Positions 43,864 to 57,620 of a stretch of DNA of 64,000 nt are shown here, piece after piece. Within the stretch, counting starts at the first letter, position 1, and each line of letters opens with the position of its first letter. A program made the position numbers and the translations under genes. Origin of the DNA: Lepidonotus clava (Eukaryota; Annelida; Polychaeta; Phyllodocida; Polynoidae); the NCBI GenBank assembly GCA_936440205.1, contig OW387148.1:19647961-19711960 (forward strand), read 5' to 3'. The notes beneath the pieces were generated by a model. It searched no databases. It saw nothing but the letters and a program-made list of their open reading frames with translations, and was not told where the DNA came from.

Positions 43864-46800
43864 ATGGCAAGTTATACTAATAATAGACTGAAGGGCTACC
43901 TCACCCTCCTGGGAGGGTTTATTGTGTATCTCACACTGGGCACCATCTACTCGTATGGTAGGCATTTCCACGTACATTTCATCCTATCCTAATGCTTTGA
44001 AGTTTACATATTTTCCATAAAATTATATTAGCGATTGCTTCAAGTGTGCACTGAAAATGTTTTTGCAAAGAATGTTTGACACGTAAAATGCGCTAAATAG
44101 TAATCATCGGCACCTTTAAAGTGAGACCTATTGCCTTTGTGTAATACATAAATGATCAGATAGGTTGTCCTCAAATGACCTACGATACAGATGGTTGACT
44201 GCTAACGTGCATACCATCCAGTAAACTATAACATGATTTATTGTAAATGCCTGGTTCAATATTTGGATGTGCCTGAGAAATTTTGGGTTCAAACAGAAAC
44301 TCTAGCACAGCTTAACAGACCGTGTATAGTTTTTAACTGAGGCTTCCACAGTTAGGGTGCCTCGAGCTTATTCGTGGGACTCGAGAGTTTTCATATACGG
44401 GGGTCAGGGGAGGAATTCTACAATAAGAAAATAGGGATGGAGCATCGTGGGTCGAGATCTATTCTATCTTCATGTTGTCATTTATATCAACTGCTATATA
44501 TTGATGACTATGCTAGAGGCTTGGGTCATCTTATGGCCACACTCGAGGCACCTTCCCGGGGGCCCAAGTTTGATCTGGGTTGCCTTTAGGTCGGTAGGTG
44601 CTTGAGTCACCTATAGGATCTATGTGTCCCAGTCAGGACCTGTCCACAAGTATTTGTGATAATCATATTAGACTATTTCTCACGCAATATAGACAACAAC
44701 GGAACAGATGTTTTATTTTTGGGTAACAGTCCTTCTTTTATAGGTTACAGATGAACAGCTGATGAATGATGATTGACTAAAAGATATCATGTGACATATC
44801 CCCATAAATCTCTTGTTTACCCCATAAAAACTGAACTTTGTGTTATACCGAACATCTTCGTACCTTTCGTGCTATTTAACTTTTTGAGTTACTTTTTCTC
44901 TAGGCTATACATTATAAGCTCACACATAGTAGTTATTCTTTGCAGTATCACTGGTCTTTTCATATCGGTCCATCTTTTTTTCTATTTTGCTCAAAATACA
45001 GGGAATCTCACGACTTATGTCACTTCCTACATACGGGCGCGGAGTTCCCCGGAGTCCCTCCGGTACTCGGAGAGTGCCTGGCTCCAGGCGCTGGGCTTCA
45101 CCTTTCAGGGCTTCTCCATGGCCCCAGGGGGGTTGATATCACTGAGGATAGGCCCAAGGTGGACGTCTCTTCTAGGATGTCTGATCATGAGGTAAATTCA
45201 CCTGTAATTACGATATTGATTCTATAGTACTTAATAAAGGTTGAGATATCATTATTGTTACCACAGCAAATCAGGTCACATTTTCCGAAATATGTTATAA
45301 TCTATACAATGAATTATGGAAACAATAAGATTGTGGCCTTCCTCCTATATATGGGTTATATGTTTCGGTGTATCAGGCAAACCTCTTCACCTAGATTATG
45401 CTGGAATTATTTTCTATAAGTTCAAATTTCGGTCAAAAGTGTGAGTTTCAAATTACAATTACTGCAAAATAACGCTCATCGACTATATTTCGGAATATCT
45501 AGAAATCACAATGTTAACTTAAATCGATAACACGCACTAATGAAAATACTTGGGTTTGAAAAAAGGCCTAGATTTCCAGGCTTATATTGCAATTGTAATT
45601 TTTCATTGTCCCCTATTTTTCTCTCAGCGCAGGTGTCCTTTTGACGTATTTTACCGTACAATGGTCGTTCTATGCATGCATAGCCACCTACAGTTTTATG
45701 CTAGGGATGGGCATCGGACTAACTTATCCATCTCCTGTCTCTTGTGGGATGAAAGTAAGCACGAACGTTTAAAACATTTACATCATCTTAAACCACAATC
45801 ATTTCATAATACGCTTCCATATAGGCGTCATACATTCAATATCTAATTAATACAATGCAATTTAATCCTGGAAAAAGAGCAAGTCGTATTAAGAGAACCC
45901 AATAGTCTTTACTGACTTCGCTCCAACTCATTTCCCCTCGTATTAGATACCTGGCTGAAATTCTTAATAAGCCTGCTGTGGGAAATCCATTCAGTCGTCA
46001 AATGAATTTTACGTTATCTCGAACATTGTACTCATTTTGTACACACAGACAATTAGGCCAAAAATGAAGACAAGATGTGCAATGATAATTGGCCTACACT
46101 GCTTTACATCTCATGGTAAATCTATTTCAGTGGTTCCCCAACCACCGAGGGCTGGTTAACGGGATAGCCCTGGCGGGGTTTGGAGGTGGGGCGTTTGTAT
46201 TTAACTGGGTGCAGTCCTACTACATCAACCCAGAGAACAAGGTACCCGACCTACCCCTGGTCCCCGGGTCAAATGAAAGGTAGGTCTTATGTTTTATATA
46301 GTCAATTAGTTAAAGTCTGTCAGGGAAAAGATATATTTTGTTAAAGGTCTTAAAGGGAGCCAAAACCAATGAATTCAATGAAATTTTCCAAACTCAATTA
46401 ATCATGGAAATCCATTCCTTGAACCTATTCCTGGCCTATGTTAAAATCTAAACCATGAAATATGGTTAAAAAAAAATCATTAAAAACATGTATGATATAC
46501 ACTTATATGGTGAGTAACGACGCGTTTTCTAATGCCACTGCAAGTATTACAAGGTCGGATCCGATGGCAAAATCTTGACCGTAACAATGATAACCAATGG
46601 ATTGGTCACTGCATACCGAAATAAACTATTATATTTACCAGATATTACTCAGAGGAGAAGGCGAGAGACGTGTTGGACCGTGTGCCGTCATGTTTCCTTC
46701 TGTTGGGAGGTCTATACCTTGGTTTACAAGTAATAGGATGCCTCATGTTGTCAGAGCCAAAGGAGGTAGGTATTATTTTACCATTAAACTGTATAAGTTT

Positions 46801-49272
46801 CCACTACTGTGTATTATCAACTGATATCTAATAGATTTGATTTAATGTTATTCAATTTAATTATTTCTCTCAGTTTTTTATTTCAACCGGTTTCCTCCCG
46901 GAGTTTGATGTAGAATGTAATAGGTCGGATGCTTTTAAACTATTTCAATATTATTCTGAAAAGGGCTTTGACGATAGCAGTGCTATTTCAATATCATCCT
47001 GAAAAGGGCTTTGGGGATAGCAATGCAACCTTTTCAATATCTATATTTTTATCATATATCCCATTTCGTTTTATCACATATCCCATTTCGTTTAATTATA
47101 GGATGAAGAGACACGTGGGATTCTTTTAGACACGAAGAAAAATGAAAATATCCGAAGGTTAGTTTTTAGTAGTTGATAAACTTATCATGGAAAAATATGC
47201 ATTGAGAAAATTGAGAACATTAGTCTAGTATAACTTATTGTTGGAAACGCTAGTACATGTATAATACTGTGTAGCAATGGATTTAAAGTGGTGCCCCCCA
47301 CCCATCCTCTCAAAAAAGATATGCCAGTTCTGTGTACCAGAAGTAAGTGTCACGTTAGGTATATTGTGTTGTTCTTGTCAAACAAATTTAAAGCAGTATC
47401 TCCTTTGTGTCATTAGAATAAATTGCGTACTTCAATTTCTATGCTTGTCTTGTCAAAGTCAATATATTTGGTTGCCCAACTAAATGAAAGAACATCTATA
47501 CTAGTACTACGATGTTATGTGAAGACTCCAAAACTGCACATTTCTAGGCAGGGACGGATACAGGATTTTTGAAAGTGGTGGGGGGGGGGGGGGGTCACCA
47601 TAAAGGTCAAGTACTAAAACAGTGTGCATTCACATGTACATTGCCATTGTCGCTCTTTTTGTAGTTTATTAAGGGTCCACCAAAAAGGGGGTGGTGGTCA
47701 GAACCCCCAGAACCCCTGAGAAAATAATAATACCATCGTTGCCTTAAACTATGCTCTAGACTAATAGCAAACGTCAAACACCTTGCAGCATTTGTGAAAC
47801 CCGTGCATCATACAGTTACTTCCCATTCCATTGCTCCACCCTCCATCTTGTGTAACTAATGTTTGTGCTATGTCTATTTTAATAACACTCTAAATAAACT
47901 GACTAGATGTTTCAGATAATAATATGCAATGAAAACTTAAAGGGTATACCAAACATACCCTCAACTGGTAGGCCCATTAATATTGTGTGTCTTTTCAATT
48001 AATCATTACCCCATTAGTTATTTTCATTATTCTGATAAAAATGTCTAAGTAGCAGTAAGTAGCAGAGGAACTGTCATGATGAAAAATCGAATGCAAAAAT
48101 AACTTAAAAAAAAGATTGCCTAAGAGGTGAAGGTTTTTCCTACCCCCGATCTGCAATTTGTTTTAATGTTTCAGTGACACCATAACAGAGGGCCGCGCTC
48201 GGGATGTGAGTCCTATACAGATGTTACAGTCCAAATCATTCTACCTCATCTGGTTCATGTTCCTTTTAAACGGCCAATCCGTTATCTTCATATCTTCACT
48301 ATATAAGGTAGGCATCCATAATCAAGATTGCAAATATTTCCAATCTTTAAACTCATTTAGATGTATAAATTTACTCATAGTTTTGATGGAAATGAGTCAC
48401 AGGATACATGAGAAATGATCAATATTTTCATATACGAAATCGTCGTTTCGGCTGATAATCACGGTTTTCAGTTATACATGTCTATAGGCAAATAACAATA
48501 AATCTAGGACGTGGCCTCTGAATGCGATCGCTAACCCAAGTGCAAGTAAGTGGACATTCGATTCCAATGCCAAAAGGATCTCATAGGCCTACTTTATGAA
48601 AAATTCCAATGCCAGCCATTAAGAAAACGGCAGGAACGAGATGAACCTACGAAGAAAAATTCATTCAATCCACGAAAATTCATGAAAACTGCCGGGTTCG
48701 CCAATTCCTCCGAGGAAAGTGAAATAGTCATCTTCATTGATAATGTGCATTTCAAAACTGTATTGCTGTAAAACCTCTGTATTGCAGGCCTTTGGTCAAA
48801 CCTTCATCCGTGATGACCAGTTCCTAGTCACCATTGGTTCTGTCGCCTCCCTATTCAATGCTTCTGGGCGAATCTTGTGGGGGCATCTGGCAGACAAGAC
48901 ATCCTTCAGGGTAAGCGTCAGGAAATAGGCGAGTATGGAGTCGGGTTCAGAGGAACAAGACATCCCCTCAGACACATGTACACAGTAACACACTTCATTA
49001 TTATGTATAAAGAACTATAAGTACTGTATCCTAAAGCCTGTAACAGAATCAGTTATGGCTGGAGGTGAGGGAAGACAGGAGAAATCCTACTCACCCCAGG
49101 GTAAATAAAAATGTTGAAAATAAACACAAAAAACACAAGCTTACAGACACACAGACGCAGACACACACACTGACAGACACAGACACACAGACACACACAC
49201 AGACACACACACACGTGCGCACGCACGCACGCATGCACACACACACTCACACGTGCATGTGTACACACACGT

Positions 49273-49310
<38 letters not shown>

Positions 49311-52300
49311 CGCACATTTGTTCATGTGGTATTTGGAACATGGAATAAGAGAGTGGGTGATAACGTGCACGTATTATGCTTTACTAAAAAGGAGAGGAAA
49401 CTAATTATTTAATCAGTAATAAAAGTAAGATATTGGCCTTTTGTCCTTAATACATGCAACCCCATAAATAGAATTTAATTTGTATGAAATTGTTCGAAGA
49501 ATCTTCACACATATTTATCTAAACTCATGTATACGCATTCTTCTTTCTTTCAGACTACAATGGTTTGTCTGACGGCATCAATGTGTGTCTTCATGCTGAC
49601 GTTCGACATCTCGGCCTATGTTCAAAGCAAAGCTATGTACAGTATCTGGGTGTTCACGCTCTTCTTCATCTTCTCGGGCAACTTTGCACTGTTTCCGACG
49701 GTGACTTCAAAGGCCTACGGGCCCAAGTACCTGACTGTCAATTTTGGACTGGTCTTCACTTCACACGTAAGATTACTGTTTAATCAAAATCTTTCATCAC
49801 TAATTCGAAGTACACGGTTCCTGTTCCTCTGTTGATAAGATTTTACAATATTTAATGTCAATTTATATATTATCATTTAAGTTAATTTCTCTTTTCAAAC
49901 GCTTTTGTTCGTAATAATCTTCAAGGTTACCTAGGTTTTCAGAATTATTTCAATGATTATGAAGTATTCACCATACATTGGCCTCGTACATGCTATTTAC
50001 ATTCTACATTTTGTATAATTTTTGGAACTAATGGAAACAAAATGAAAATGTGCACACTGTACACCTACACTCTCCTTCTATAGGAGGAGGAGACAAAGAA
50101 GGTCTCTACTTCTTGAAGGAGTCTAATTTCTTACCCTAACCTAACATGAGGCTCAATACTGAGACCTGCTTCTTTGAGGAGAGATGTGTGAATTGGTCTC
50201 ACACATGGAAGAAGCAGGTCTCAGCATATGAGCTTCACGTTAGGTTGGAGTTAGAAATTAGACTCCTTCAAGAAGTAGAGACCTCATTTGTCTCTTCTTC
50301 GTATAGAAGAAGAGTGTAGGTGTATAGGGTGAAATGTGTGAGCTTGTTGAGAATCATAAACCACTCATCCAACCTTACAAACTTCACATAATGCATGCGT
50401 GCAATCTACTGATATCAACAAAGACCTACTGCGACAATACAATCATGTAGAACAATGGGAAATTAAACATATTCTTTAGCATCCAAGCCCCTATATATTT
50501 GAAACTTTAAATGTTTTCTGGGTACTGGTAAAAGTAACGCAAAATGCCCATAAAGGTCGTCCATCCACGAATATTCATGGAGGTGACACAATTTTCGCGA
50601 TTCCAAAAAGCTGTCCAAAACATGTCCCCGAATTTGCGGGTTTATTTCTGCCAGAATATGACATAAAATCACTTACTATCACATAAAAATCATAAGAAAT
50701 CACTTTCAAATAACCTTAAATCACATACTAAAACGAAAAATGCATAGAACATCAAAGAAAATACCAATTCTCATGATGCCCTAAGTCCACTATTCCAAAT
50801 TATGGATTATACACATCAAAATTCGTGGGTTTTCTTTTGGTCGCCACTCCAGGCTGGACAAATACATGTAGCCTATAGGATTTTGATAGAATGATACGCA
50901 CAATTTCAGAATTCTGGAATATGAAATACATGTATTGCAAGCAAGTTATTTCATGATGGAACATAATACATGACATTGGAGGTAAACAATAATGTTATGA
51001 TATATGAGCGCATATTGTAAGAAATGAAGATGTGTGTAATGAAATATCTATTAATTTTCCACATTGAAAAATAAAATGATATCATGCGGGGCATTGTATA
51101 GCCGCTATTTTAATAGGAACACTTTTACTCTTATGAAAAAAGGTCAGTTTCCGAGGTCGTCATAGTCTTCATAAATCGTTAATTATGAACATTATGTTAT
51201 ATCCTGAAAAAACGACGAAACTCCTATGCAATTTACGTAATATAACTGTTTAATGTAACTTCCCTAGAACATGAATTTTGATAGAATGCTATTAGATACA
51301 GCTATACATTGGCCAGGCTTCGGAATAAAACAACAAAGTTTACTGGCATCATCGGCCATTCCTATAATGTTACCTAATATGCTCTAAATTCAATACTGAA
51401 CAATGAAATGCCAACCCAGTAACGTAGGTCTTTATGCATGGTGAAACAATCGACAAAGAACTGGTAACATGAAGCACATGTAATACTCGGTTTCCTTGTT
51501 ATGGAAATCTCATTTGAACAATATTGTGCACGGATAGCAATAGCCGAGAGTCAGCAGTCAGCCTGGCAGCAACCCACCCACCCACATTTCTCTTAATTTT
51601 ATAGACATCAGGTTTTTTTTCTTGTTTAGATTGAAGTTATTAAAGTATATTTAATATAATAGCAATTTCAATGCCAAAGGTTTCTTGTGAATATTAAAAA
51701 AAGGATATTACATATCAAATCAAACGCACATTCCCCAACTGCAAGTACAACAATCAACTGAACAAGGAGGCTTGTACGTAGAAGCAGTATGAGTGAACAG
51801 TTAAACACAATATTGATCAGCATGATATAATAATTTTGGATGTTTTCCTGATCAACCTTAAGCACTCTAAAATCTGGATTTGTTCCTTGAGAAATGTAGT
51901 TCATAATGAGTTAATTGCTTGTGGGTCATCATAGTCACTTTTCTCATTGTAAAAGCAGTTCTTTTATACACTCCCCCACATGCATACTTTAGTGCACCAT
52001 TAAAACCATACTGGTATCATACCAAATATCAGTGCATTCTAAGCAATTAGCCTTGAAACACAAAAATATACTAATGTACCATCCATTAGACATGGTTCTT
52101 GTAATGATGATGAAGTGAGCAACAACAGTCAAACATGAAGGTAGCACCAAAGGTTATGAAGGCTTCACCGCCCTAAATGTGTTTAGCATTTGAAGGTGTC
52201 ATTCATCTATATGTTTACCAGCTAAACAAAAATAACTAAAGTGTTTAAAATCTAAACACCTCTTTCTTCTGAACTTGGAAATAATCATTACTGTTCACAT

Positions 52301-53801
52301 CCTTAAAGGGATCCTTGCATATAATTGCAGGTTTGATATTTTCCAATTGAATTCTTTGAGCATGGTATTTGTATAAGGGACTAATAATGCTAGATATCTT
52401 TAGAATATTTTGATTTTAGGCAAAGATGTAAGACTTTAAAATTGGTCTAATAATGTATTTTTAAGGGAAAGCCCCAAATTTGTGACGTTACACAGTGACT
52501 AAATGGGAATCCCCACCCATCAGGAAAAGGGAATCTCCCATACTAAAATATCTATAGAAATGAATATGTGCATTGACACCAAATATATATATTTGGCTAC
52601 ATACAGATTATCATTTTATGTAAGATTTATCCATCTACAATCATTCATTGACATGGAAATCCCAAGTTCTTTCTTGGGGGAATTCCCATCATAATGACGT
52701 AGCAATGGGAGTAATGACAAGCTCTAAAATTAGGGGATTCCCAGATTTTATCTTCTATCCTTGATAATTCATTAATACATAACCATTTTCCTCTTTTCTC
52801 TTTCTAAATACGTCAAAAATATTCAAGAGAAGTCGAATACACAAAAAATAGCCTTTTGCAAATATATGTGCAAGACATGTTAATTCATTAAAATTTTTAA
52901 ATTCCTTTATTTATACTGAATACATTTGTGTTTCGATTTCTGTCTGTGAACACTTGAATCTTGAGTGCTCCATTTAATTTGATGAGACTGGATATGTGGC
53001 CAGAGTAGTGATGAAATAGTCCATTTTATTGTCCGTTGCCAGGCTGTTACAGGTATCATTGGGGCAACACTATCTTCCACTATCACAGATGTCCTAGGAT
53101 GGTTCGGCATGTTTTGTCTGATAGCTGCTTTCTCTTTCATATGTAAGTTTGTTTTGGTACATTTCTAATTCCCAATCTGAAAGTTATAAGGAATGACAGA
53201 TCTCCTTGGGGTTTTAAGCAATGTAATACGATAATTCAACTATTTAAAGTAAACGTACCATATAGCCCGCTTTCAATTATGAAAAGATAACCTTTTCAAT
53301 AGTTTAGATAGGGGTGCATTCAGTTATTGTTCTAACTAGTTTTAAAGTAAACAATTTAGAGATGTTGCTGTAAGATTATTCCCACCTATCACTTAAATTG
53401 TTTTTTCGAAAAGACTTTTACTAACAATGGTTTTTATGTCGCCGTTACACTTCATTCTAAGGCTAAAGTTTCCCCTTTGTTACTACTCACACATACGAAT
53501 TCAAATATACTATTAATTATGTGCAGTACTTTCAAATAATATTAACACATTGTTAGCGTACAAACAGCGCTCTAGCTCGTGCTTCATTAATAATAAAAGA
53601 TACCTGTCGGTATATTATTCGCACTTTCGATATAAATGTAACAATTAGAAGTTTCTGAAATCGTTATTTCAAATAGTCATGGTCATCTCCTTTCTTACTG
53701 TTATTATATCAACCTATGTTAATCCTGATGTCCTTATTTTTTCAGCAATGATTCTGGCGTTTGTATTCAACCTTCGCCGGCCCGATGGTTACCATCTGTA
53801 A
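43864..53801 (+). CDS. MFS transporter, oxalate:formate antiporter / monocarboxylate type (11 exons)
   Basis: Exons by GT-AG and frame: 43864-43957, 45002-45191, 45628-45754, 46131-46279, 46642-46765, 47102-47157, 48175-48307, 48788-48910, 49554-49766, 53043-53142, 53746-53801; together 1365 bp, 454 residues. All junction phases agree. The protein has twelve membrane helices in two bundles of six, with a charged central loop (about residues 215-260). Family signs are WFPNHRGLVNGIALAGFGGGA in helix 5 (one long block), GRILWGHLAD after helix 8, and the FALFPTVTSKAYG...NFGLVFTSH segment at helices 10-11, as in OFA-type antiporters and animal monocarboxylate carriers. It probably moves a small organic anion, such as pyruvate, lactate or oxalate, across a membrane; the substrate is not visible. 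A complete start and stop are present, and a poly(A) signal AATAAA lies near 54304. Confidence 0.9.
46351..46490. mobile_element. Partial copy of the GGGAGCCAAAACC MITE (intron 4)
   Basis: Matches the first 140 bp of the elements at 57264 and 58933, starting TAAAGGGAGCCAAAACCAAT, then loses similarity. It lies between exons 4 and 5 of the transporter gene. Confidence 0.7.
47549..47735. mobile_element. Partial hAT-like repeat with a G run (intron 6)
   Basis: Begins CAGGGACGGATACAGG, a sequence that resembles hAT-type MITE ends, followed by a run of 15 G (47580-47594). Downstream it has GGGTCCACCAAAAAGGGGG and AGAACCCCC motifs but no matching right end. Truncated. Confidence 0.4.
49144..49311. 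repeat. (AC)n microsatellite (intron 8)
   Basis: An interrupted CA dinucleotide repeat with CAGACA and ACGCACGCAC variants. It produces artefactual Cys/Val- or Thr/His-rich open frames on both strands. Confidence 0.95.
50060..50324. mobile_element. 265-bp foldback MITE (intron 9)
   Basis: The whole element is a long imperfect palindrome with ends TACACCTACACTCT and AGAGTGTAGGTGTA. If TA is the duplicated target, the inverted ends start CACCTACACTCT, as for Tc1/mariner-type MITEs. Arms of about 120 bp carry GAAGGAGTCTAATTTCT and its complement. It is non-coding. Confidence 0.75.
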
Positions 53802-55621
53802 AGACACACCATGACCTACGGTACACCGGTCACAGCATTGATTTACACTATATACCTACGGTATACAATGAAACTTCATTTACAGCACAGCTGTCTAAAC
53901 AACGGGACTGGTCCAATTATTACTATTAAATCAACATTAAAATTTTGCCATAAAAAAGATCAGCTAGGCTTATCTGCCCATGAAACCTTCATTATGACCT
54001 AAGAGAACTGCAAAATTATTAATATCTATAACTATAATACAACAAAAATATTGATACTAAGGCTAGGATATAATTATTCACTTTGTTCGTACATTTTAGT
54101 GCCGCTCACGATGTTAAAAAAGGGCATTCACTGAGTTGGCTCTTCACGCAACCATGTTTGAAGTATATCGGGGCTATGAATAAATATCAATTAGGAGGTG
54201 CACCTGTTACCACTTTGTTCAATTCATTCAAACATGTCACTTGGAATTGAGTCTCAACAAAACAGATCCAATCGTCACTAGCTGAAGCAAATAGAGGATT
54301 GCAAATAAAGTCCTGAGCATTTTCCTAATTCTAGTAATACGTACTATATCGAAAGAGGTCAACATTATTATGATCTGCTGCAAATCTTATATGTAATATC
54401 AAAGAAAGTTGTTTGACCTGTTCTACATTCAGGATTGAACAAAACTGTGTCTGAGCCATTGTTCGTTACCTTCGAAATATAAGGGGTCAATTTCATCACA
54501 AATACTCTGATATGGCTTGTAATATAGAGACACAGCAGGTACTTCCAATTTCAACCTCCGATCTAAGTACTAGGCTAACAAGTTTGAAAAGGTTCATGGG
54601 AAGTAAATACGTAGTAATATCTTATTGGCTATTCGATTTCATTGCTACCTTGATCTATTATCTATTAGCGAGGAGGAAAGAGGATAGCTTATTATAGATC
54701 TTTGCTATTAGATACCGAAAGGCCATTCCTTTAATAACCTTCTATTCGAAATTTAAAATGCTGCTGCCCTTGGAATAAGTGGCTATAGAAGTATAAGTAT
54801 AATGTTATATGAAGAACACCTCTGCGCAAACTCGTGAGAAATGTGTATCCTGGACTCTTTGGTTTAGTAGAGCTTGGGCAGTGTTTAAGGGTGAGCCTAT
54901 CACTAGATGACAGTAACGTGCATGCCATATCTGTTCGGCGTTGTCTACAGATGGCGACACTATTCCTCTAGTAAACTGCTGTCGTAACATGAAATAACGA
55001 GAAACCGTTTCTGCAAGGGGAAGGGGTCTACCTCCCCCTTCCCGAAAACTTATTTATCAAAATATTTCATATTGATTTTATTCAACTGCACTCATTTGAT
55101 CAACAACACATAGGCCAATGGGAGTCGTTAATTAATTTTGTGGATAAACCATAATACATTCATTTCATTGTCCTGGCGTTATTCTGCATTTTCCATGAGG
55201 AAATTAGGAACTCCAACCATAGATCTAATCCATGCAATGCGATAACAAAGTAATTGAAAATTTCTTATAATCAGAGTAATCATTGCAGTGCATAGCTATG
55301 CACCTACCATTCAATTTTTACAAACATGATAGTTCGGTAGGATTAGAAAAAGCAATCAATGTTCTTTTTCTGTGTCCATGTCGTGTATCAAATCCCTCTG
55401 TTTTCATGATAACCATTGTGGTTGAAACCCATCTTAGCGATGACATTATTAGAGGCTTGTGTGCAAGCTCCGGTTTTGGAAAGTTGTAAAAGGGCATAAA
55501 GGGCAACAGTTTTAAATTTTATATCTCTTCTTCCATCCCATACACGCAAGGGAATGGGGCAGGGATTCTTGTTATTTCCTTTTTCACATTTAAGACTCAT
55601 TTGAAGCCTTTTTAAAATTAT
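53802..55621. other. Non-coding, 3' side of the transporter gene
   Basis: Contains the likely 3' UTR (AATAAA near 54304). Otherwise there is no gene and no clear repeat ends. Confidence 0.5.
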
Positions 55622-55625
55622 TTAA

Positions 55626-55835
55626 GCCCCATACCCACTAGGCGATTTTACCGGCGAGTGGAGATGGGCAACAGCAGAATCACTGGTAAAATCCTTACCA
55701 ATTCAGATCAAATGTTAGTATTTAATATTGAAATGTTACATACTAACATGTGATCTGAATTGGTGATGATTCTACCAGTGATTCTGCTGTTGCCCATAGC
55801 AAGTCGCCGGTAAAATCGCCTAGTGGGTATGGGGC
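55626..55835. mobile_element. 210-bp MITE flanked by TTAA
   Basis: Inverted ends GCCCCATACCCACTAGGCGA (continuing for about 32 bp) sit between TTAA at 55622-55625 and 55836-55839, a target typical of piggyBac-like transposons. The inner arms also pair (CAGCAGAATCACTGGT and TTACCAATTCAGATCA with their complements). It is non-coding. Confidence 0.8.
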
Positions 55836-55839
55836 TTAA

Positions 55840-57263
55840 ATCAAGCAGTTCTATACATTTTGAAACTTGCTCTTTTATGTCCTTATTTTCTTTCTGTAAG
55901 AGTTCAACGTTTGTAGGTATGTTCCCAAATAAACTCCCACGCTCAGATGAACAACTGGTCTAGTGTGGGGAGGGTTGTTATGATAAGTGCCCGCTCCACG
56001 CCCACGCCATGCTATTTTCACCAATAATTATGCCTCTACCGCAGGGTTTCCTCATGGTAATACACCTCTCCTGACCCTATAATCATAGTATGCCTATATC
56101 GAAGAGTCAGTGGTATAATTATGATAGCAGAGACGCCATTCCCATGGACTATTGCAGTACGTAATAGTGTGCTTGATCAATTATTGTTATTCTCTGGTAC
56201 TAAACCATAGTAAACCAAAAAGGAAAAGCAGCTATGTCTATGGGTTCCAACGTGTATAACATCTGATTTGTCAGGTAATATGCTTCATTCGTTGTATCGC
56301 ATTAATTACAAGGTATATCCTATCAAACAATATAGACAGTTTCAAACAAATGTCGCATGGCTGCAGATCCCAGTGGAACCGGGCTTAAAGTTTTGGGTAG
56401 AAGGCGTCTATGGGAGGGTCCACTGGACAGACTCGTTCAGGCCCGTAGTTTTTGTCAGAGGGGGTTAGTCTTTTTTGTGTAATAGGACTCAACATGGAAT
56501 ATTTGGGGTCCGACACCTTAAAATTGTTATTTCTGGGAGCAGGCGAGTGACGTAACCGTTCTGTAACCGTGGTTATGTGGATCTGTTGACATGGTACTAT
56601 ATAAACCGGGAGCATAACTGTTGAATTTCATTTGCTCCCACATATATACCTGCTCACTTTGTTGAATTCTAAATTTTAGCTTGATGTAATAGGAGGATTT
56701 AATAAATATTTCCCATATTTATCTATGTCCAAACTAATTACAGTTGTTACTTGTTATTTCCTATTTGAAGCAAATTTGATAATAACGAGACCTACCAGTA
56801 AATTTTATTGTGTATGGGTAGGGGGTATAGATTTGCACTGTATGATAATTCTGTAGTGTAAATCTATAGCCTGTACCCATAATTCTAGTGCTTATTTCCA
56901 GAATTTTACATTAAAAAAAGCTTAATTGGGCCAAAGCAAAATGAGAGGGATTCCGATATCTTAGAAGAGGGTTCGTCCAAGGGGGCTTAATAATAACACC
57001 CCAAACCCCCATTGGCTACGAGCTTGCTTGTTGAAAAGGTGTATAGGCCTACAAGCAGCCCATGTGATGGGGTTAGGAGGTCTGATCAGTCAAAGTCAGT
57101 CCTTGAGCCTATATTCCACCAGGCCATTTTGATTATACAACGAATTTGGTAATTTATAAGTTTTCAAAAGGAATATACCAGGACCCTGAGTGGAAGGTTC
57201 AATTTTGGAAGATAATATTAAATATATTCCAATGACAACGTGGTCAGGTGCATGTTATGTCTT
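55840..57263. other. Non-coding with a hairpin
   Basis: No gene. A 69-bp inverted repeat at 56813-56881 has TATGGGTA...TATAGATTTGCACT arms. Confidence 0.5.
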
Positions 57264-57620
57264 TAAAGGGAGCCAAAACTAATAAATTCAATGAAATTTT
57301 CCAAACTCAAATAATCGTGGAAATGCATTCCTTGAGCCTATTTTTGGCCCATGTTAAAATCTAAACCATGAAATATTATGGTGAAAAAACATTAAAAACA
57401 CATTTTCCTTGCTCAAATCAATTAATGTGGATCCGCAAAAATAGGGTTTGTTTACAAACAAATGCAAATATTACCATCTTTTGTGGCATTCTTCTTCAGT
57501 TTGAGCTAGTTTTCACAGCTAATACTTTACCACTGACCTTAATTGGACTCATCTAACATATTTCTATACTTAACTGAGTTTTGAAAATTTTGTCAATTAT
57601 ATTGGTTTTGGTTCCCTTTA
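57264..57620. mobile_element. GGGAGCCAAAACC MITE, full copy
   Basis: A 357-bp element with inverted ends TAAAGGGAGCCAAAACYAAT. It is repeated at 58933-59266 and in part at 46351-46490. It is non-coding and AT-rich. Confidence 0.75.

Noticed and set aside
49053-49412. Cys/Val-rich and Thr/His-rich frames on both strands
   Set aside because: They are products of the (AC)n microsatellite in intron 8.
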